Shown: one piece after another, positions 51,278 through 59,515 of the stretch
Position numbering within the stretch: the first letter of the stretch is position 1
Layout: every line of letters starts with the position of its first letter
DNA from: Actinoplanes sp. KI2
Lineage (GTDB): Bacteria; Actinomycetota; Actinomycetes; Mycobacteriales; Micromonosporaceae
Direction: 5' to 3'
Assembly (NCBI RefSeq): GCF_025630775.1
Contig: NZ_JAOSZE010000002.1
Location: 248,001 to 312,000 of the forward strand
DNA length: 64,000 bases
Position numbers and translations under genes: made by a program
Notes under the pieces: generated by a model
Seen by the model: only the letters and a program-made list of their open reading frames with translations
Told to the model about the DNA's origin: nothing
Database searches by the model: none

Positions 51278-51964
51278 TTGAAAGATCAGCGAGTCGGGCA
51301 CGCCGAGCGCACCCAGGTGCTGGGGCTGCTCGGGAACGCGTTCGAAGCGGGTGTGCTGCCGGTCGGTGAGTACGACGCGCGGGTGGCGGCCGTCGGCGGG
51401 GCCACGCGTGCGTCGCAGTTGCGGCTGCAGGTGGCGGACCTCCCGCCGCCGTACGCGTGGGGCGCGGCCGGGACGGGCCTGCCCGACCACCCGCCCGGAC
51501 GGCATGCGGCCGGGGCGCACCGCCCGCATGCGGCGAACGGTGCGCCCGCGCGGGCGGCGGGGTCGGCCATCTCGGCGGGGTCGGCCGTCTCAGCGCCGGG
51601 GACGGCCATCTCGGAGCCGGGGACGGCCATCTCGGAGCCGGGGACGGCCATCTCGGAGCCGGGGACGGCCATCTCGGAGCCGGGGACGGCCGTCTCAGCG
51701 GGGAGGCCGGCCGTCTCGGCGCCGCGGTCCGGGCGCGGGGCGCTGATCCTCGGAATCGCGTCGGTGCTGTTCTCGGTGTGCGGCATCGGGCTGGTGCTCG
51801 GGCTGCTCGCCGTGATCGCCGGCCGGAGCCGCGGTCCCCGGGCGGGCCGGCCGCGGATCTCGATGGCGCTGGTCGGGCGGGTGCTCGGCCTCATCGGGAT
51901 GGCGCTGTCGGTGGCGGCCATCGCGGCCGCCTTCGTGGCCTGGCACGGCCGGACCATCCCCTGA
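51278..51964 (+). CDS. DUF1707 plus DUF4190-like membrane protein
   Basis: A 228-residue protein from TTG 51278, supported by GGAG seven bases upstream. Residues 1-50 match DUF1707 (RVGHAERTQVLGLLGNAFEA and GVLPVGEYDARVAAV), a short SHOCT-like domain of actinobacterial proteins. A low-complexity middle has AISEPGT repeats. The end holds two TMs of DUF4190 type (ILGIASVLFSVCGIGLVLGL). Function is unknown; such proteins are widespread membrane regulators. A 100-base gap separates it from the FHA gene. Confidence 0.85.
   Translation: MKDQRVGHAERTQVLGLLGNAFEAGVLPVGEYDARVAAVGGATRASQLRLQVADLPPPYAWGAAGTGLPDHPPGRHAAGAHRPHAANGAPARAAGSAISAGSAVSAPGTAISEPGTAISEPGTAISEPGTAISEPGTAVSAGRPAVSAPRSGRGALILGIASVLFSVCGIGLVLGLLAVIAGRSRGPRAGRPRISMALVGRVLGLIGMALSVAAIAAAFVAWHGRTIP
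51605..51688 (+). repeat. 21-bp in-frame tandem repeat (AISEPGT units)
   Basis: Four identical 21-base units starting GCCATCTCGGAGCCGGGGAC encode AISEPGT heptads in the linker of the DUF1707 protein, flanked by less perfect copies. Perfect DNA identity indicates recent slippage expansion. Confidence 0.92.
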
Positions 51965-52057
51965 TGCGTGGTGTTTCCGTCCCCGAAACCGGATGGCAGT
52001 CTCGGGTGGGTGGGGTGGAGTGTCCGTTGTTCCCCGTATGCCTGGAGGATGGCCCTG

Positions 52058-52873
52058 GTGGAAACTGATCTTCAACTGGCCCAGCGTGCGGTGATCTCGG
52101 GGGCGGCGGTGGCGTTGCGGTACTTCGAAGCCCTGGACGAGCTGTCGCACGAGCGCAAGGTGGACGGGTCGGTGGTCACCGCGGCGGACCGGGCGGTGGA
52201 GACCGCCGTACGGGAGGTGCTGTCGGCGGCGCGGCCGGACGACGCGGTGCTCGGCGAGGAGCAGGGAAACGGGCAGGGCGGGAGGTCCGGGCCGGGCAAC
52301 GGGCGCCGGTGGATCGTCGACCCGATCGACGGGACGCGGCTGTTCGTGACCGGGGACGATCGCTGGCTGGTGCTGCTCGGGCTCGAGGTGGACGGCGAGA
52401 TGGTCGTCGGCGTCGCGGCGCACCCGGCGCAGGGGAGCATCTGGTGGGCGGAGCTCGGCGAGGGCGCCTTCGAGGGGCGGATCGTCGGCGGCCGGGCGGT
52501 GGCGGCCACCCGGATCGAGGTGGCGGCGGACGGGCCGGACACGCCTTCCGGGTGCCGGCTCTCGGTCGTGCCGGCGGACTGGGAGGCCGAGCTGGTCGCG
52601 CCGCTCAAGGCGGTTGCGTCGACCCTGCCGTGGGGCGTTCATCCGGCGCTGATGGTGGCGCGCGGTGAGATCGACCTGGCGATCCAGACGGGCGGGCAGA
52701 TCTGGGACTTCGCGGCGACGTCGCTGATCGTGACCGAGGCGGGCGGCTCGTTCAGCGGGCTGTCCGGGCGCCCCCGCCCGGAGCCGGGGGCGGCACTGTA
52801 TGCGCGGAGTCCGGCGCTGCGGGAGGCCGCGCTCGAGACGCTCGGCGGCGCACGCCACGCCCCCACGACCTGA
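52058..52873 (+). CDS. inositol-monophosphatase family phosphatase (possibly histidinol-phosphatase-like)
   Basis: About 271 residues. GTG 52058 is chosen because GGAGG at 52044-52048 has proper spacing to it; the in-frame ATG 52049 overlaps the SD. The metal-binding motifs are GEEQG, WIVDPIDGTRLF (DPIDGT) and WDFAATSLIVTEAGG, all intact, so a Mg-dependent sugar or histidinol phosphatase is expected. HisN-type enzymes share this pattern (DPIDGT followed by F), but without a his context the substrate stays open. Confidence 0.92.
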   Translation: METDLQLAQRAVISGAAVALRYFEALDELSHERKVDGSVVTAADRAVETAVREVLSAARPDDAVLGEEQGNGQGGRSGPGNGRRWIVDPIDGTRLFVTGDDRWLVLLGLEVDGEMVVGVAAHPAQGSIWWAELGEGAFEGRIVGGRAVAATRIEVAADGPDTPSGCRLSVVPADWEAELVAPLKAVASTLPWGVHPALMVARGEIDLAIQTGGQIWDFAATSLIVTEAGGSFSGLSGRPRPEPGAALYARSPALREAALETLGGARHAPTT

Positions 52874-52882
52874 GACTGCGCG

Positions 52883-53149
52883 CTACCGAGGCTGGTGGGT
52901 CTTGCAGCCCGGGCCGGCGGCCACGCCACCGACGATCCGGTACGCGGTGATGTCGCCGTCGACGTACTCGGTCAGGTCGGTGATCCGCACCGGCGCCTTG
53001 TCGTTCAGGGCCACGTAGGCGGCGATCGCCGAGTTGACCGTGCGGCAGGTGGCCTGGTTCGCCACCTCGCGGGCCTGCTCCTCCGTCTTCTCGGGGCTCA
53101 ACGTAGCGTAAGAAACCCCTGCAATACTGACAGTGACCGCGGCGGACAT
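52883..53149 (-). CDS. small exported protein with one N-terminal TM (pseudopilin-like)
   Basis: About 88 residues from ATG 53149 (GTG 53170 alternative). A hydrophobic N-terminus (MSAAVTVSIAGVSYATL) is followed by a helix and a short C-terminal domain with two cysteines: NQATCRTVNSAIAAYVALND and ITAYRIVGGVAAGPGCKTHQ. The pattern of a hydrophobic helix, then CxTVxxAIxAY and a C-terminal Cys resembles the small pseudopilin-like proteins of actinobacterial secretion loci, but no pilus gene is near. Tentative. Confidence 0.65.
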   Translation of the reverse strand: MSAAVTVSIAGVSYATLSPEKTEEQAREVANQATCRTVNSAIAAYVALNDKAPVRITDLTEYVDGDITAYRIVGGVAAGPGCKTHQPR

Positions 53150-53248
53150 GAGTACCTGGGTTAAATGCACAGAAGCACCCTAAGCCGCATCACGCTAAGT
53201 ATCGGGCCGTCCGAACGGTCAGGATGATCACCACTCTCGGTGAAAACC

Positions 53249-54007
53249 CTAAGGATTGTGTACGGCCCGGCGCAGGAACTCGAGGATCGTCCCGGAAATG
53301 CGCGGGTAGGCCGGGTTGCCGGGATTGAGGTAGTCCCCGTGCCTACCGCCGGGCACCACCACGAAGGTCTTGTGCCAGGGCAGGGCCCGGTACGCCGCCC
53401 GGCCGGCGCCGATCGGCACCGTCGGGTCGGTGTCGCCGTGCACGAACAGCACCGGAACCGGCGCGCCGCCGAACGACGACGCCGGACGGCGGCCGGCGAT
53501 CGAGATCGCGGCGACGATCCCGGGCGAGTGGCCGCGGCGAAGCAGGCCGAGCGTCGTGGTGGCCCCGGCCGAGAAACCGGCCGCCACGACACGGTCGAGA
53601 TCCAGGTGCCGGTCGCCGGCCAGCGAGCGCAGCACGAAGGCGGCGTCGGCGGGCTGGTTGCGGATGTCCGCCGGATCGACCTCGACCTTGCCGTTGGTGT
53701 GCGGGTAGACCGGCGCGACCACCGCGAACCCGGCCGCGACCCACGTCGAGATGATCGGCGTGAACTGGGCCGGCAGGCCGCCGAGGCCGTGGCTGAACAG
53801 CACGACCGGGTGCCGCCCGGCGCCGGCCGGGTACCAGATCGAGGTCTCGAGGGGCCGGGCCGGGCCGCGCGCGAGACGCAGGATCAGCGGCGGCGCCGCG
53901 GTGGCGGCCTTCTCTCTTGGGCGCGACGCCGAGACGGCGCCGGCGGCGCCGCTGCCGCACCCGGACAGCAGGGCGAGTGCCAGCACCACCGCACCCAGCC
54001 GTCGCAT
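53249..54007 (-). CDS. lipid-anchored alpha/beta hydrolase (acetylhydrolase/dienelactone-hydrolase-like)
   Basis: A 252-residue protein. The signal peptide ends LLSGC, a lipobox, so it is membrane-anchored outside the cell. The hydrolase core has HPVVLFSHGLGG (oxyanion loop), the nucleophile elbow GFSAGA, the acidic residue in VHGDTDPTVP and the catalytic His in GGRHGDY. The sequence style is platelet-activating-factor acetylhydrolase/PETase-like, acting on esters. It is transcribed away from the next two hydrolases, so three alpha/beta hydrolases are adjacent. Confidence 0.88.
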   Translation of the reverse strand: MRRLGAVVLALALLSGCGSGAAGAVSASRPREKAATAAPPLILRLARGPARPLETSIWYPAGAGRHPVVLFSHGLGGLPAQFTPIISTWVAAGFAVVAPVYPHTNGKVEVDPADIRNQPADAAFVLRSLAGDRHLDLDRVVAAGFSAGATTTLGLLRRGHSPGIVAAISIAGRRPASSFGGAPVPVLFVHGDTDPTVPIGAGRAAYRALPWHKTFVVVPGGRHGDYLNPGNPAYPRISGTILEFLRRAVHNP

Positions 54008-54059
54008 AGGCGCAGCCTAAGGACGTCACGGAAACGGACATATCCCCGTTGTGGTGGCG

Positions 54060-54827
54060 ATGAGACGACGAATCCTGGTAGGAGGCGCCGCAGCGCTCGC
54101 CGCCTATGTCGGAGTGGCCGGGTACCGCGCCCGAACGGCGGAGTCGCGGCCGGTCATCCCCTCGGCGCCGCCCGGCGACGAACGCCTCGACCACCGCTGG
54201 TCGGCGGCCCGCGGGCGGACCGTCGGGTTCTACACCGCGGTCCCGGCCGGCTACGGCAGCGGGCGCGGCCTGCCGGTCTGCCTGGTGCTGCACGGCGGCT
54301 CGAAGACCCCGGACGACTTCGCGGCGCTCGGGTTCGGCCGCTTCCTCACCGACGCGGCCCGGCGCGGCCTGCCCCCGTTCGTGCTGGCCGGCGCCGACGG
54401 CGGACGGCTCGGCTGGCGCCCGAACGGCGGCGACGATCCGCAGCGGATGGTCCACGAGGAGATCCCGCTCTGGTGCCGGCAGCGCGGCTTCGACGTCCGG
54501 CGGCCGGCGGCGTGGGGCTGGTCGCTCGGCGGGTACGGCGCGTTGCTGCTGGCCGAGGCGTTCCCGGGCTTCCTGGCCGCGGTCGCCGCCCTCTCCCCCG
54601 CGGTGACACCGGTCGACGACGCCGACCGGTCGGCGCGGCTGCTGCGCGGCACGCCGGTCGGACTGTGGTGCGGGAAGCAGGACGGGCTGTACGACAACGT
54701 GCAAGCGCTGCGCGACCGGCTGCCCGAGCCGCCGAGGGCCGGCAGCTTCGGCGACGGGCGGCACGACTTCGCCTACTGGTCGCGATGCATCCCGGACGCT
54801 TTCGACTTCATCGCCGGTGCGTTGTAA
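54060..54827 (+). CDS. secreted or membrane-tethered esterase (esterase-D/feruloyl-esterase-like)
   Basis: A 255-residue alpha/beta hydrolase from ATG 54060 (GTG 54051 possible). MRRRILVGGAAALAAYVGVAG gives a twin-Arg-like, uncleaved signal anchor. The fold shows LPVCLVLHGGSKTPDDF (oxyanion loop), the nucleophile GWSLGGYGALL, an acidic residue near WCGKQDGLYD, and the His in FGDGRHDFAYW. Family: putative esterase (PF00756-like). The substrate is unknown, possibly mycolyl-like or feruloyl esters. Confidence 0.85.
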   Translation: MRRRILVGGAAALAAYVGVAGYRARTAESRPVIPSAPPGDERLDHRWSAARGRTVGFYTAVPAGYGSGRGLPVCLVLHGGSKTPDDFAALGFGRFLTDAARRGLPPFVLAGADGGRLGWRPNGGDDPQRMVHEEIPLWCRQRGFDVRRPAAWGWSLGGYGALLLAEAFPGFLAAVAALSPAVTPVDDADRSARLLRGTPVGLWCGKQDGLYDNVQALRDRLPEPPRAGSFGDGRHDFAYWSRCIPDAFDFIAGAL

Positions 54828-54861
54828 CGCGATCGTCAACTCCATGACCGACAATGGCCGG

Positions 54862-55704
54862 ATGGCGACCGAGAGTCTGCCGGTCAACGGTATCGAGCTC
54901 TGCATCGACACGTTCGGCGAGCCGCAGGACCCCGCCGTGCTGCTGATCGCCGGCGGTGCCAGCTCGATGGACTGGTGGGAGGACGAGTTCTGCCGCCGCC
55001 TGGCCGCGGCCGGCCGGCACGTGATCCGCTACGACCATCGCGACACCGGCCGGTCCACCTCGTTCCCGGCCGGCGCGCCGCCGTACTCGGGCGCCGATCT
55101 GGCCAACGACGCGCTCGGCGTGCTCGACGCGCTGAACGTCCGCCGGGCGCACCTGGTCGGTCTGTCGATGGGCGGCGCCCTCGCCCAGAAGATCGCGGCC
55201 GAGCGCCCGCACCGGGTCCTGTCGCTGACCCTGATGTCGACGGCGCCCGGCCCGGCCGAGGAGAGCGCGGCCACCCCGCAGGAACCGGACCGGTCGTGGG
55301 CCGACCGGCGCATCGCGGTGCCCCGCCTGGTCGCCACGGTGCAGGAGATGGGCGGCCCGTTCACCGCCGACGAGCCGCACCTGCGCCGGCTGATGGAGCG
55401 GATCTTCGACCGCACCCTGGACATGCCGGCCAGCCAGACCAACCACTGGTGCTGCGCGAGCGGCCCGCCGTTCCGCCACCGGCTCGGCTCGATCGCCGCG
55501 CCCACGCTGATCATGCACGGCACGCTCGACCCGATGTTCCCGGCCGCGGAGGCGCACGCGCTCGCGGCCGAGATCCCCGGCAGCCGTCTGGTGTGGCTGG
55601 AGGGGGTCGGTCACGAGTTCCCGCCGGCCGCGGTCTGGTCCCAGGTGATCGACGAGATCATCGCCCAGGCGGCGCCGAACCCCGCCGCCGGCGCGTCACG
55701 CTGA
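54862..55704 (+). CDS. alpha/beta hydrolase
   Basis: About 280 residues from ATG 54862 (MATESLPVNGIEL); ATG 54844 is a six-codon longer alternative. Motifs: VLLIAGGASSMDWW oxyanion region, YDHRDTGRSTSF, the nucleophile elbow GLSMGGALA, the acidic residue in HGTLDPMFP and the final His in VGHEFP. All catalytic residues are present. The general fold matches haloperoxidase/esterase-type hydrolases. The end of the gene is duplicated downstream, next to a heptamer repeat. Confidence 0.88.
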   Translation: MATESLPVNGIELCIDTFGEPQDPAVLLIAGGASSMDWWEDEFCRRLAAAGRHVIRYDHRDTGRSTSFPAGAPPYSGADLANDALGVLDALNVRRAHLVGLSMGGALAQKIAAERPHRVLSLTLMSTAPGPAEESAATPQEPDRSWADRRIAVPRLVATVQEMGGPFTADEPHLRRLMERIFDRTLDMPASQTNHWCCASGPPFRHRLGSIAAPTLIMHGTLDPMFPAAEAHALAAEIPGSRLVWLEGVGHEFPPAAVWSQVIDEIIAQAAPNPAAGASR

Positions 55705-55752
55705 GCAGCAGGCAGCAGGCAGCAGGCAGCAGGCAGCAGGCAGCAGGCAGCA
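55705..55752 (+). repeat. heptanucleotide tandem array GGCAGCA
   Basis: Six perfect GGCAGCA units (55711-55752) preceded by a partial unit, between two convergent genes. The 57-58 bases before it (55654-55710, end of the hydrolase gene) recur imperfectly after it (55753-55810), so the array sits between direct duplicates. Slippage-prone. Confidence 0.95.
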
Positions 55753-55756
55753 GAGA

Positions 55757-56392
55757 TCATCGCCCGGGCAGTGCCGAACCCTGTCTCCGGCGCAGCGCGT
55801 TGAGCAGCAGCATGCCCGCGGCGAACGAGCCCGCGGTCAGCACGAAGTAGACCAGCAACAGCGCCGCGTCGGTGTGGAACGGCATCGATGCGAAGAACAG
55901 CGTCAGGAACACGCCGGCCGCCGCCGACCCCGCGGTCAGCGTCCAGCCGGTCGCCTTCTCCGCGGCGGTGAAGTGCGGGGAGGCGCTGGCCAGCAGCATC
56001 CCGCCGACCGGGCTGACCACCGGCACGAAGAGCGCACCCGCGGTGAGCATGCCGACGGCGAAATACTCGGCGACCCCCGCGGCGTGGCCCCGCACCAGCG
56101 GCGCGAGCGGCGGCGGCGGAGGCGGCGGGATCAGGGCGGGGAGCCGGATGTGCGCCGGCATCTGCCCGCGCCGGGCGGCCTCGACCAGCGATTCCGGCGG
56201 CCCTAACCGCTGCACGATCGCCGCGGCGTCCTCGAGCGGCGCGGCGGCCATCCGCCGGGCCTGGATGTAGTCGGCCACCGTACTCATCAGGTCGTCGCGC
56301 AGTTGCGGTGACAGGTCCTCGCTCTGCGCCCAGAGCGCCGCGAGATAGTCGAGAACGATCACATCGGTGTGCGCGAGCGGTGCCGTGCTCAT
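55757..56392 (-). CDS. HAAS/DUF1700-like membrane protein
   Basis: A 211-residue protein. The N-terminal 70 residues resemble a HAAS domain (LDYLAALWAQSEDLSPQLRD, with a helix ending in RLGPPESLVEAARR). A Pro-rich linker (PPPPPPPLAP) and four TMs follow. HAAS domains usually occur beside a PadR regulator in a membrane-stress pair, but none is adjacent. Its last codons lie inside the duplicated copy of the neighbouring hydrolase's 3' end. Family assignment is fair, function unknown. Confidence 0.72.
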   Translation of the reverse strand: MSTAPLAHTDVIVLDYLAALWAQSEDLSPQLRDDLMSTVADYIQARRMAAAPLEDAAAIVQRLGPPESLVEAARRGQMPAHIRLPALIPPPPPPPLAPLVRGHAAGVAEYFAVGMLTAGALFVPVVSPVGGMLLASASPHFTAAEKATGWTLTAGSAAAGVFLTLFFASMPFHTDAALLLVYFVLTAGSFAAGMLLLNALRRRQGSALPGR

Positions 56393-56630
56393 GTTTCTCC
56401 CCCATGCTGGTCCGGCGGGTAGCAGTCAGCATCCGCGCCCGCCCCCGCCCGGCACATCCCTCCGTGGACCGACGAGTTCGGGCCCACGCCTCCGACTTTC
56501 GGCCGATGTCGATCGCCGCCGCGCGGAGAAACCGGGTTCCTGTTGTTCACGAGGGGATCGACGCTCTCGCCGCGCGCGAACGGCAGCGTCGGGCCCGCCG
56601 CACGACGACGGCCAAGGCAGGATGGTGGGC

Positions 56631-57515
56631 ATGCGCCTCGTGTCTCTCCTGCCCTCCGCCACCGAGATCGTGTACGCCCTGGGCCTCGGCGACGACCTGG
56701 TCGGCGTGACCTTCGAGTGCGACGAGCCACCGTACGCGCGCGAGCGGAACACGGTCGTGGTCGGCGGCCGCGACACCCGGGGCATGACCCCCGCCGAGAT
56801 CGACGAGTACGTGAAGTCCCAGCTGACCGCGGGCGGCGACCTGTACACCCTGCACGCCGACGCCCTGGCCGGCCTGGCCCCCGACCTGATCCTCACCCAG
56901 GACCTGTGCCGCGTCTGTGCCCTGCCGTCGGACCACGTCGACGCGGCCCTCGACCACCTGGGCTGCCGCGCCGACGTCCTCTCCCTCGATCCGTACACAC
57001 TCGACCAGGTCCTCGAGACGTTCGCCCAGGTCGGCGAGGCGGCCGGGGTGCCCGACCGGGCCGCCGCGCTGGTGGCGTCGCTGCGCGCCCGGCTGGCTCG
57101 GGTCGCGCGGGCGGTCGCCGGCCGCCGCCGGCCGAGGGTGGCCGTCGTCGAGTGGGTCGACCCGCCGTTCACCGCCGGACACTGGGTCCCCGACCTGGTC
57201 ACGGCCGCCGGGGGCGATCCGGTCGCGGCGCGCGGCGGGTTGCGCTCCACCGAGACCTCGTACGCCGACCTGGCCGCCCCCGACCCCGAGATCGTGCTCG
57301 TGACACCCTGTGGCTTCCACCTGGACGGCGCCGCAGCGCAGGCCAGGGCCGTAATCCCGCACTTCCCCGGCGCCCAGATCTGGGCCGTCGACGGCGACGG
57401 CCTGGTGGTCCGCCCCGGCCCTCGCCTGATCGACGGCGTCGAGGCGATCGCCGCGATCCTGCACCCGGACGCCGTCCCGGCCCCACCCCCGGGCCGCATC
57501 GAACGCGTCGCCTAG
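56631..57515 (+). CDS. cobalamin-binding/BtuF-like substrate-binding protein without signal
   Basis: A 294-residue protein that begins MRLVSLLPSATEIVYALGLG, the start of PBP-fold cobalamin-binding proteins. Further motifs are LVGVTFECDEP, DLILTQDLCRVCALP and VEWVDPPFTAGHWVPDLV. No signal peptide is present, which marks the cytosolic subfamily of unknown role (Fe or cobalamin binding). No BtuCD transporter adjoins it. In-frame ATG 56622 could also serve as the start. Confidence 0.88.
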   Translation: MRLVSLLPSATEIVYALGLGDDLVGVTFECDEPPYARERNTVVVGGRDTRGMTPAEIDEYVKSQLTAGGDLYTLHADALAGLAPDLILTQDLCRVCALPSDHVDAALDHLGCRADVLSLDPYTLDQVLETFAQVGEAAGVPDRAAALVASLRARLARVARAVAGRRRPRVAVVEWVDPPFTAGHWVPDLVTAAGGDPVAARGGLRSTETSYADLAAPDPEIVLVTPCGFHLDGAAAQARAVIPHFPGAQIWAVDGDGLVVRPGPRLIDGVEAIAAILHPDAVPAPPPGRIERVA

Positions 57516-57542
57516 GCACGTTGCGGTCGCCGAACCCGACGC

Positions 57543-58076
57543 CTACGCGGGCAGATTCCTGTAGGCGGTCCCGAGCGCGTCGGCGAGGGCGTCGCTGTTC
57601 ACGCCTTTGATGGTGATCGTGCAGTCCGTGCTGCCCTTTTTCTTGATCGTCATGCCGATCGCCGTCTTGCTGCCGATCCGATACCGGTCCGGGTTGGTGC
57701 CGATCTGCGTGACGCCCAGGTTGGTACGCATGGCGTTCAGCGTCTCGGTGGCGTGACCGCTGCAGTCGACGTCGATGGCGCCGAGCGCCTGGCCGGCAGT
57801 GATGATGCATTCGTCCGGGACGGTGCGATCCTGGCTGGGCTTGTCCTGGACCTGGGTGGGCGCCTGCCCCAGCAGACTGGCCATGCCGGCGGCGTCCAGC
57901 AGGGCACAAGTGCCGGTGGGCTGCGCGACCGGGTCAGCCGTGGCGGCACCGGCAGCATGACCGTTCGCGGCGGGGCCGGAAGACGCGGCCGGTTTGTCCG
58001 AGCTGCCGCTGCATCCGCCCACGAGGAACATCAGGCACAGGGCACCGAGGCGGAAACGGGACGTGCGTGTTTTCAT
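57543..58076 (-). CDS. DUF3558-like lipoprotein
   Basis: A 177-residue lipoprotein: the signal peptide ends LVGGC. A Ser/Ala linker precedes a globular domain that begins GTCALLDAAGMASLLGQAPT, which is the DUF3558 pattern in actinobacteria, and carries four cysteines (CALL, ECIIT, VDCSG, DCTIT) suited to two disulfides. Function unknown; some members bind at the mycolyl envelope. It is convergent with the BtuF-like gene. Confidence 0.82.
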   Translation of the reverse strand: MKTRTSRFRLGALCLMFLVGGCSGSSDKPAASSGPAANGHAAGAATADPVAQPTGTCALLDAAGMASLLGQAPTQVQDKPSQDRTVPDECIITAGQALGAIDVDCSGHATETLNAMRTNLGVTQIGTNPDRYRIGSKTAIGMTIKKKGSTDCTITIKGVNSDALADALGTAYRNLPA

Positions 58077-58130
58077 CGGACCAGCCTGACCGCTCGACGA
58101 GTGGAACAGGATCGCCTATCGGTATGGTTT

Positions 58131-58146
58131 GTCCGGATCGTCGGAC
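58131..58146. promoter_or_regulatory. short inverted repeat upstream of the DUF3558 gene
   Basis: GTCCG-GATCGT-CGGAC lies in the 139-base gap between the lipoprotein start (58076) and the stop of the kinase-like gene (58216). Its place at about 55-70 bases before the ATG would suit a repressor or activator site. Chance occurrence in GC-rich DNA is quite possible. Confidence 0.3.
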
Positions 58147-58215
58147 TAACCCGTATGGTCGACGTTGCCGGCCGTAACCGAGCCGAGCCGCGCCCCGCGA
58201 AGGTCGAGACAAGTC

Positions 58216-58782
58216 TCAGCGATGGCGGCGAGCGCGGAGCCGGTCGAACGCTTTCGGCGACGTCAGCGCGTCGAGGGCGGGCACGATCGCCGCGGCGCAC
58301 TCGTCGGCGCTGGTGCTCGTGGGGTCCACGACGATGTCGACCTCGCCGATGCCGTAGACCGCCGCCTGGGAACGGGCGAGGCCGACCGGCCGATCTCCGC
58401 GAGCGGTCTCCCGCCGGTCGAGCTCGTCCGGCGCGCAGCGGACCTCGACCAGGGTGACGTCGTATCCGTCCAGAGTCGCCAGCAGGTCGGTCAGGCGCCA
58501 GCCCTCGCTGAGCGGATAGTCCATGATGACGTCGTTGCCTGCGGAGGCGAGCGCCGCCACGGCCCGGTGGTAGCCCAGGCGAGTCCGCCGGAGCATGTCG
58601 GCGATCTCCGCGTCGTCGAGCACGCGGGTGTGAACGGTGGACCGCAGAGCACCGAAAACATCGACGGGAACGAAGAACCACGGGTCGGGCAGCAGCGGAA
58701 GCAGCGCCCGGCCGATACTGGTCTTGCCCGAGCTCGAGGCGCCGTTGAGCAGGAGGATCCGACCCGTTCGCGCCTGCGTCAC
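58216..58782 (-). CDS. chloramphenicol-phosphotransferase-like P-loop kinase
   Basis: A 188-residue protein with Walker A GASSSGKTS at about residues 15-22 (LLLNGASSSGKTSIGRALLP), characteristic of the CPT family (ILLNGxSSSGKS), and DVIMDYPLSEGWRLTDLL in the middle. CPT phosphorylates the primary hydroxyl of chloramphenicol; most genomic relatives have no known substrate. No resistance context is visible, so a housekeeping kinase is equally likely. Confidence 0.88.
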   Translation of the reverse strand: MTQARTGRILLLNGASSSGKTSIGRALLPLLPDPWFFVPVDVFGALRSTVHTRVLDDAEIADMLRRTRLGYHRAVAALASAGNDVIMDYPLSEGWRLTDLLATLDGYDVTLVEVRCAPDELDRRETARGDRPVGLARSQAAVYGIGEVDIVVDPTSTSADECAAAIVPALDALTSPKAFDRLRARRHR

Positions 58783-58791
58783 CGGGAAACC

Positions 58792-59406
58792 CTAGCGGAC
58801 CGTGGTGCCCGTCGTGTCGTGCCGGGTGACGGTCCAGCCGCGGGCGTCCAGCATGGCGCCCGCCCGCTCGGCCGTCTCGGTCATGTCACCCGCCATCAGC
58901 ACGCCGGTGATGTCGAGACCGGGCAGCGGCAGCGGGCCGGTCAGCCGGCGGCCGCCGAACCAGGCGATGAGCCGCTCGGTGGCGGGCTGTACCACGGCGA
59001 CGTAGTCCCGGACGCCACCCAGCCGTTCGAGCCCCACCGTGGCGGTCACGTACAGCAGGAGCGCCAGCAGATCGAGCGACCGGGCACCGCGGGTCGACAC
59101 CAGCCGCTCGCAGAAGACGACTCGCGGCACCCCGGGTGGCAGCGCATCGATCATCTCGGCCGGCACGTACCCCCATCGCCGGCGGTCGTCGCGCCGGCGT
59201 ACGACCAGGCGAGCGCTGGCCAGCGGCACCTCACCGTCCCGGCAGAGCATGACGACGCCGTTCTCGTCATCGGCCTCCCAGGAGGGCAAGGGCAGCGGGT
59301 ACGCGTCGGCCTCGCGCAGTGCGACGACGAGGTCACGGCGGCCGGCCGCGGTGGGGTCCTCGATCCGCAGGACCCGCCCGTTCCGGGCGCCGGTGAAGAC
59401 CGCCAT
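58792..59406 (-). CDS. protein of unknown function, possibly acyltransferase-like
   Basis: A 204-residue protein from ATG 59406 (AGAGGTC upstream). It begins AVFTGARNGRVLRIEDPTAA and includes the region VPLASARLVVRRRDDRRRWG, then VFCERLVSTRGARSLDLLAL and PATERLIAWFGGRRL. The spacing of these blocks recalls N-acyl-homoserine-lactone-synthase or GNAT folds, but I see no clear acetyl-CoA P-loop. The stop lies nine bases after the kinase-like gene start, so the two may form an operon. Confidence 0.6.
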   Translation of the reverse strand: MAVFTGARNGRVLRIEDPTAAGRRDLVVALREADAYPLPLPSWEADDENGVVMLCRDGEVPLASARLVVRRRDDRRRWGYVPAEMIDALPPGVPRVVFCERLVSTRGARSLDLLALLLYVTATVGLERLGGVRDYVAVVQPATERLIAWFGGRRLTGPLPLPGLDITGVLMAGDMTETAERAGAMLDARGWTVTRHDTTGTTVR

Positions 59407-59515
59407 GCCGGGACCTCTTCCACGTCGCTTCGGCGGCGCGCGCCGCGGCCTCAACAGTCCATAGGGGACGGCAACGATTTCCGGCGAAGCCTAACGAGTC
59501 CGCGCAACTCGCCCG

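Noticed and set aside
51968..52057. Longer N-terminus of the IMPase-like protein from ATG 51968
   Set aside because: The extension has no family similarity and GGAGG at 52044 favours GTG 52058.
55705..55752. Heptamer array as a possible replication origin or DnaA-box cluster
   Set aside because: GGCAGCA does not match the actinobacterial DnaA box, and no dnaA, dnaN or gyr gene is near.
56393..56630. Cobalamin riboswitch upstream of the BtuF-like gene
   Set aside because: No B12-box (GCCACTG-type sequence) and no long paired structure is visible in the 238-base gap.
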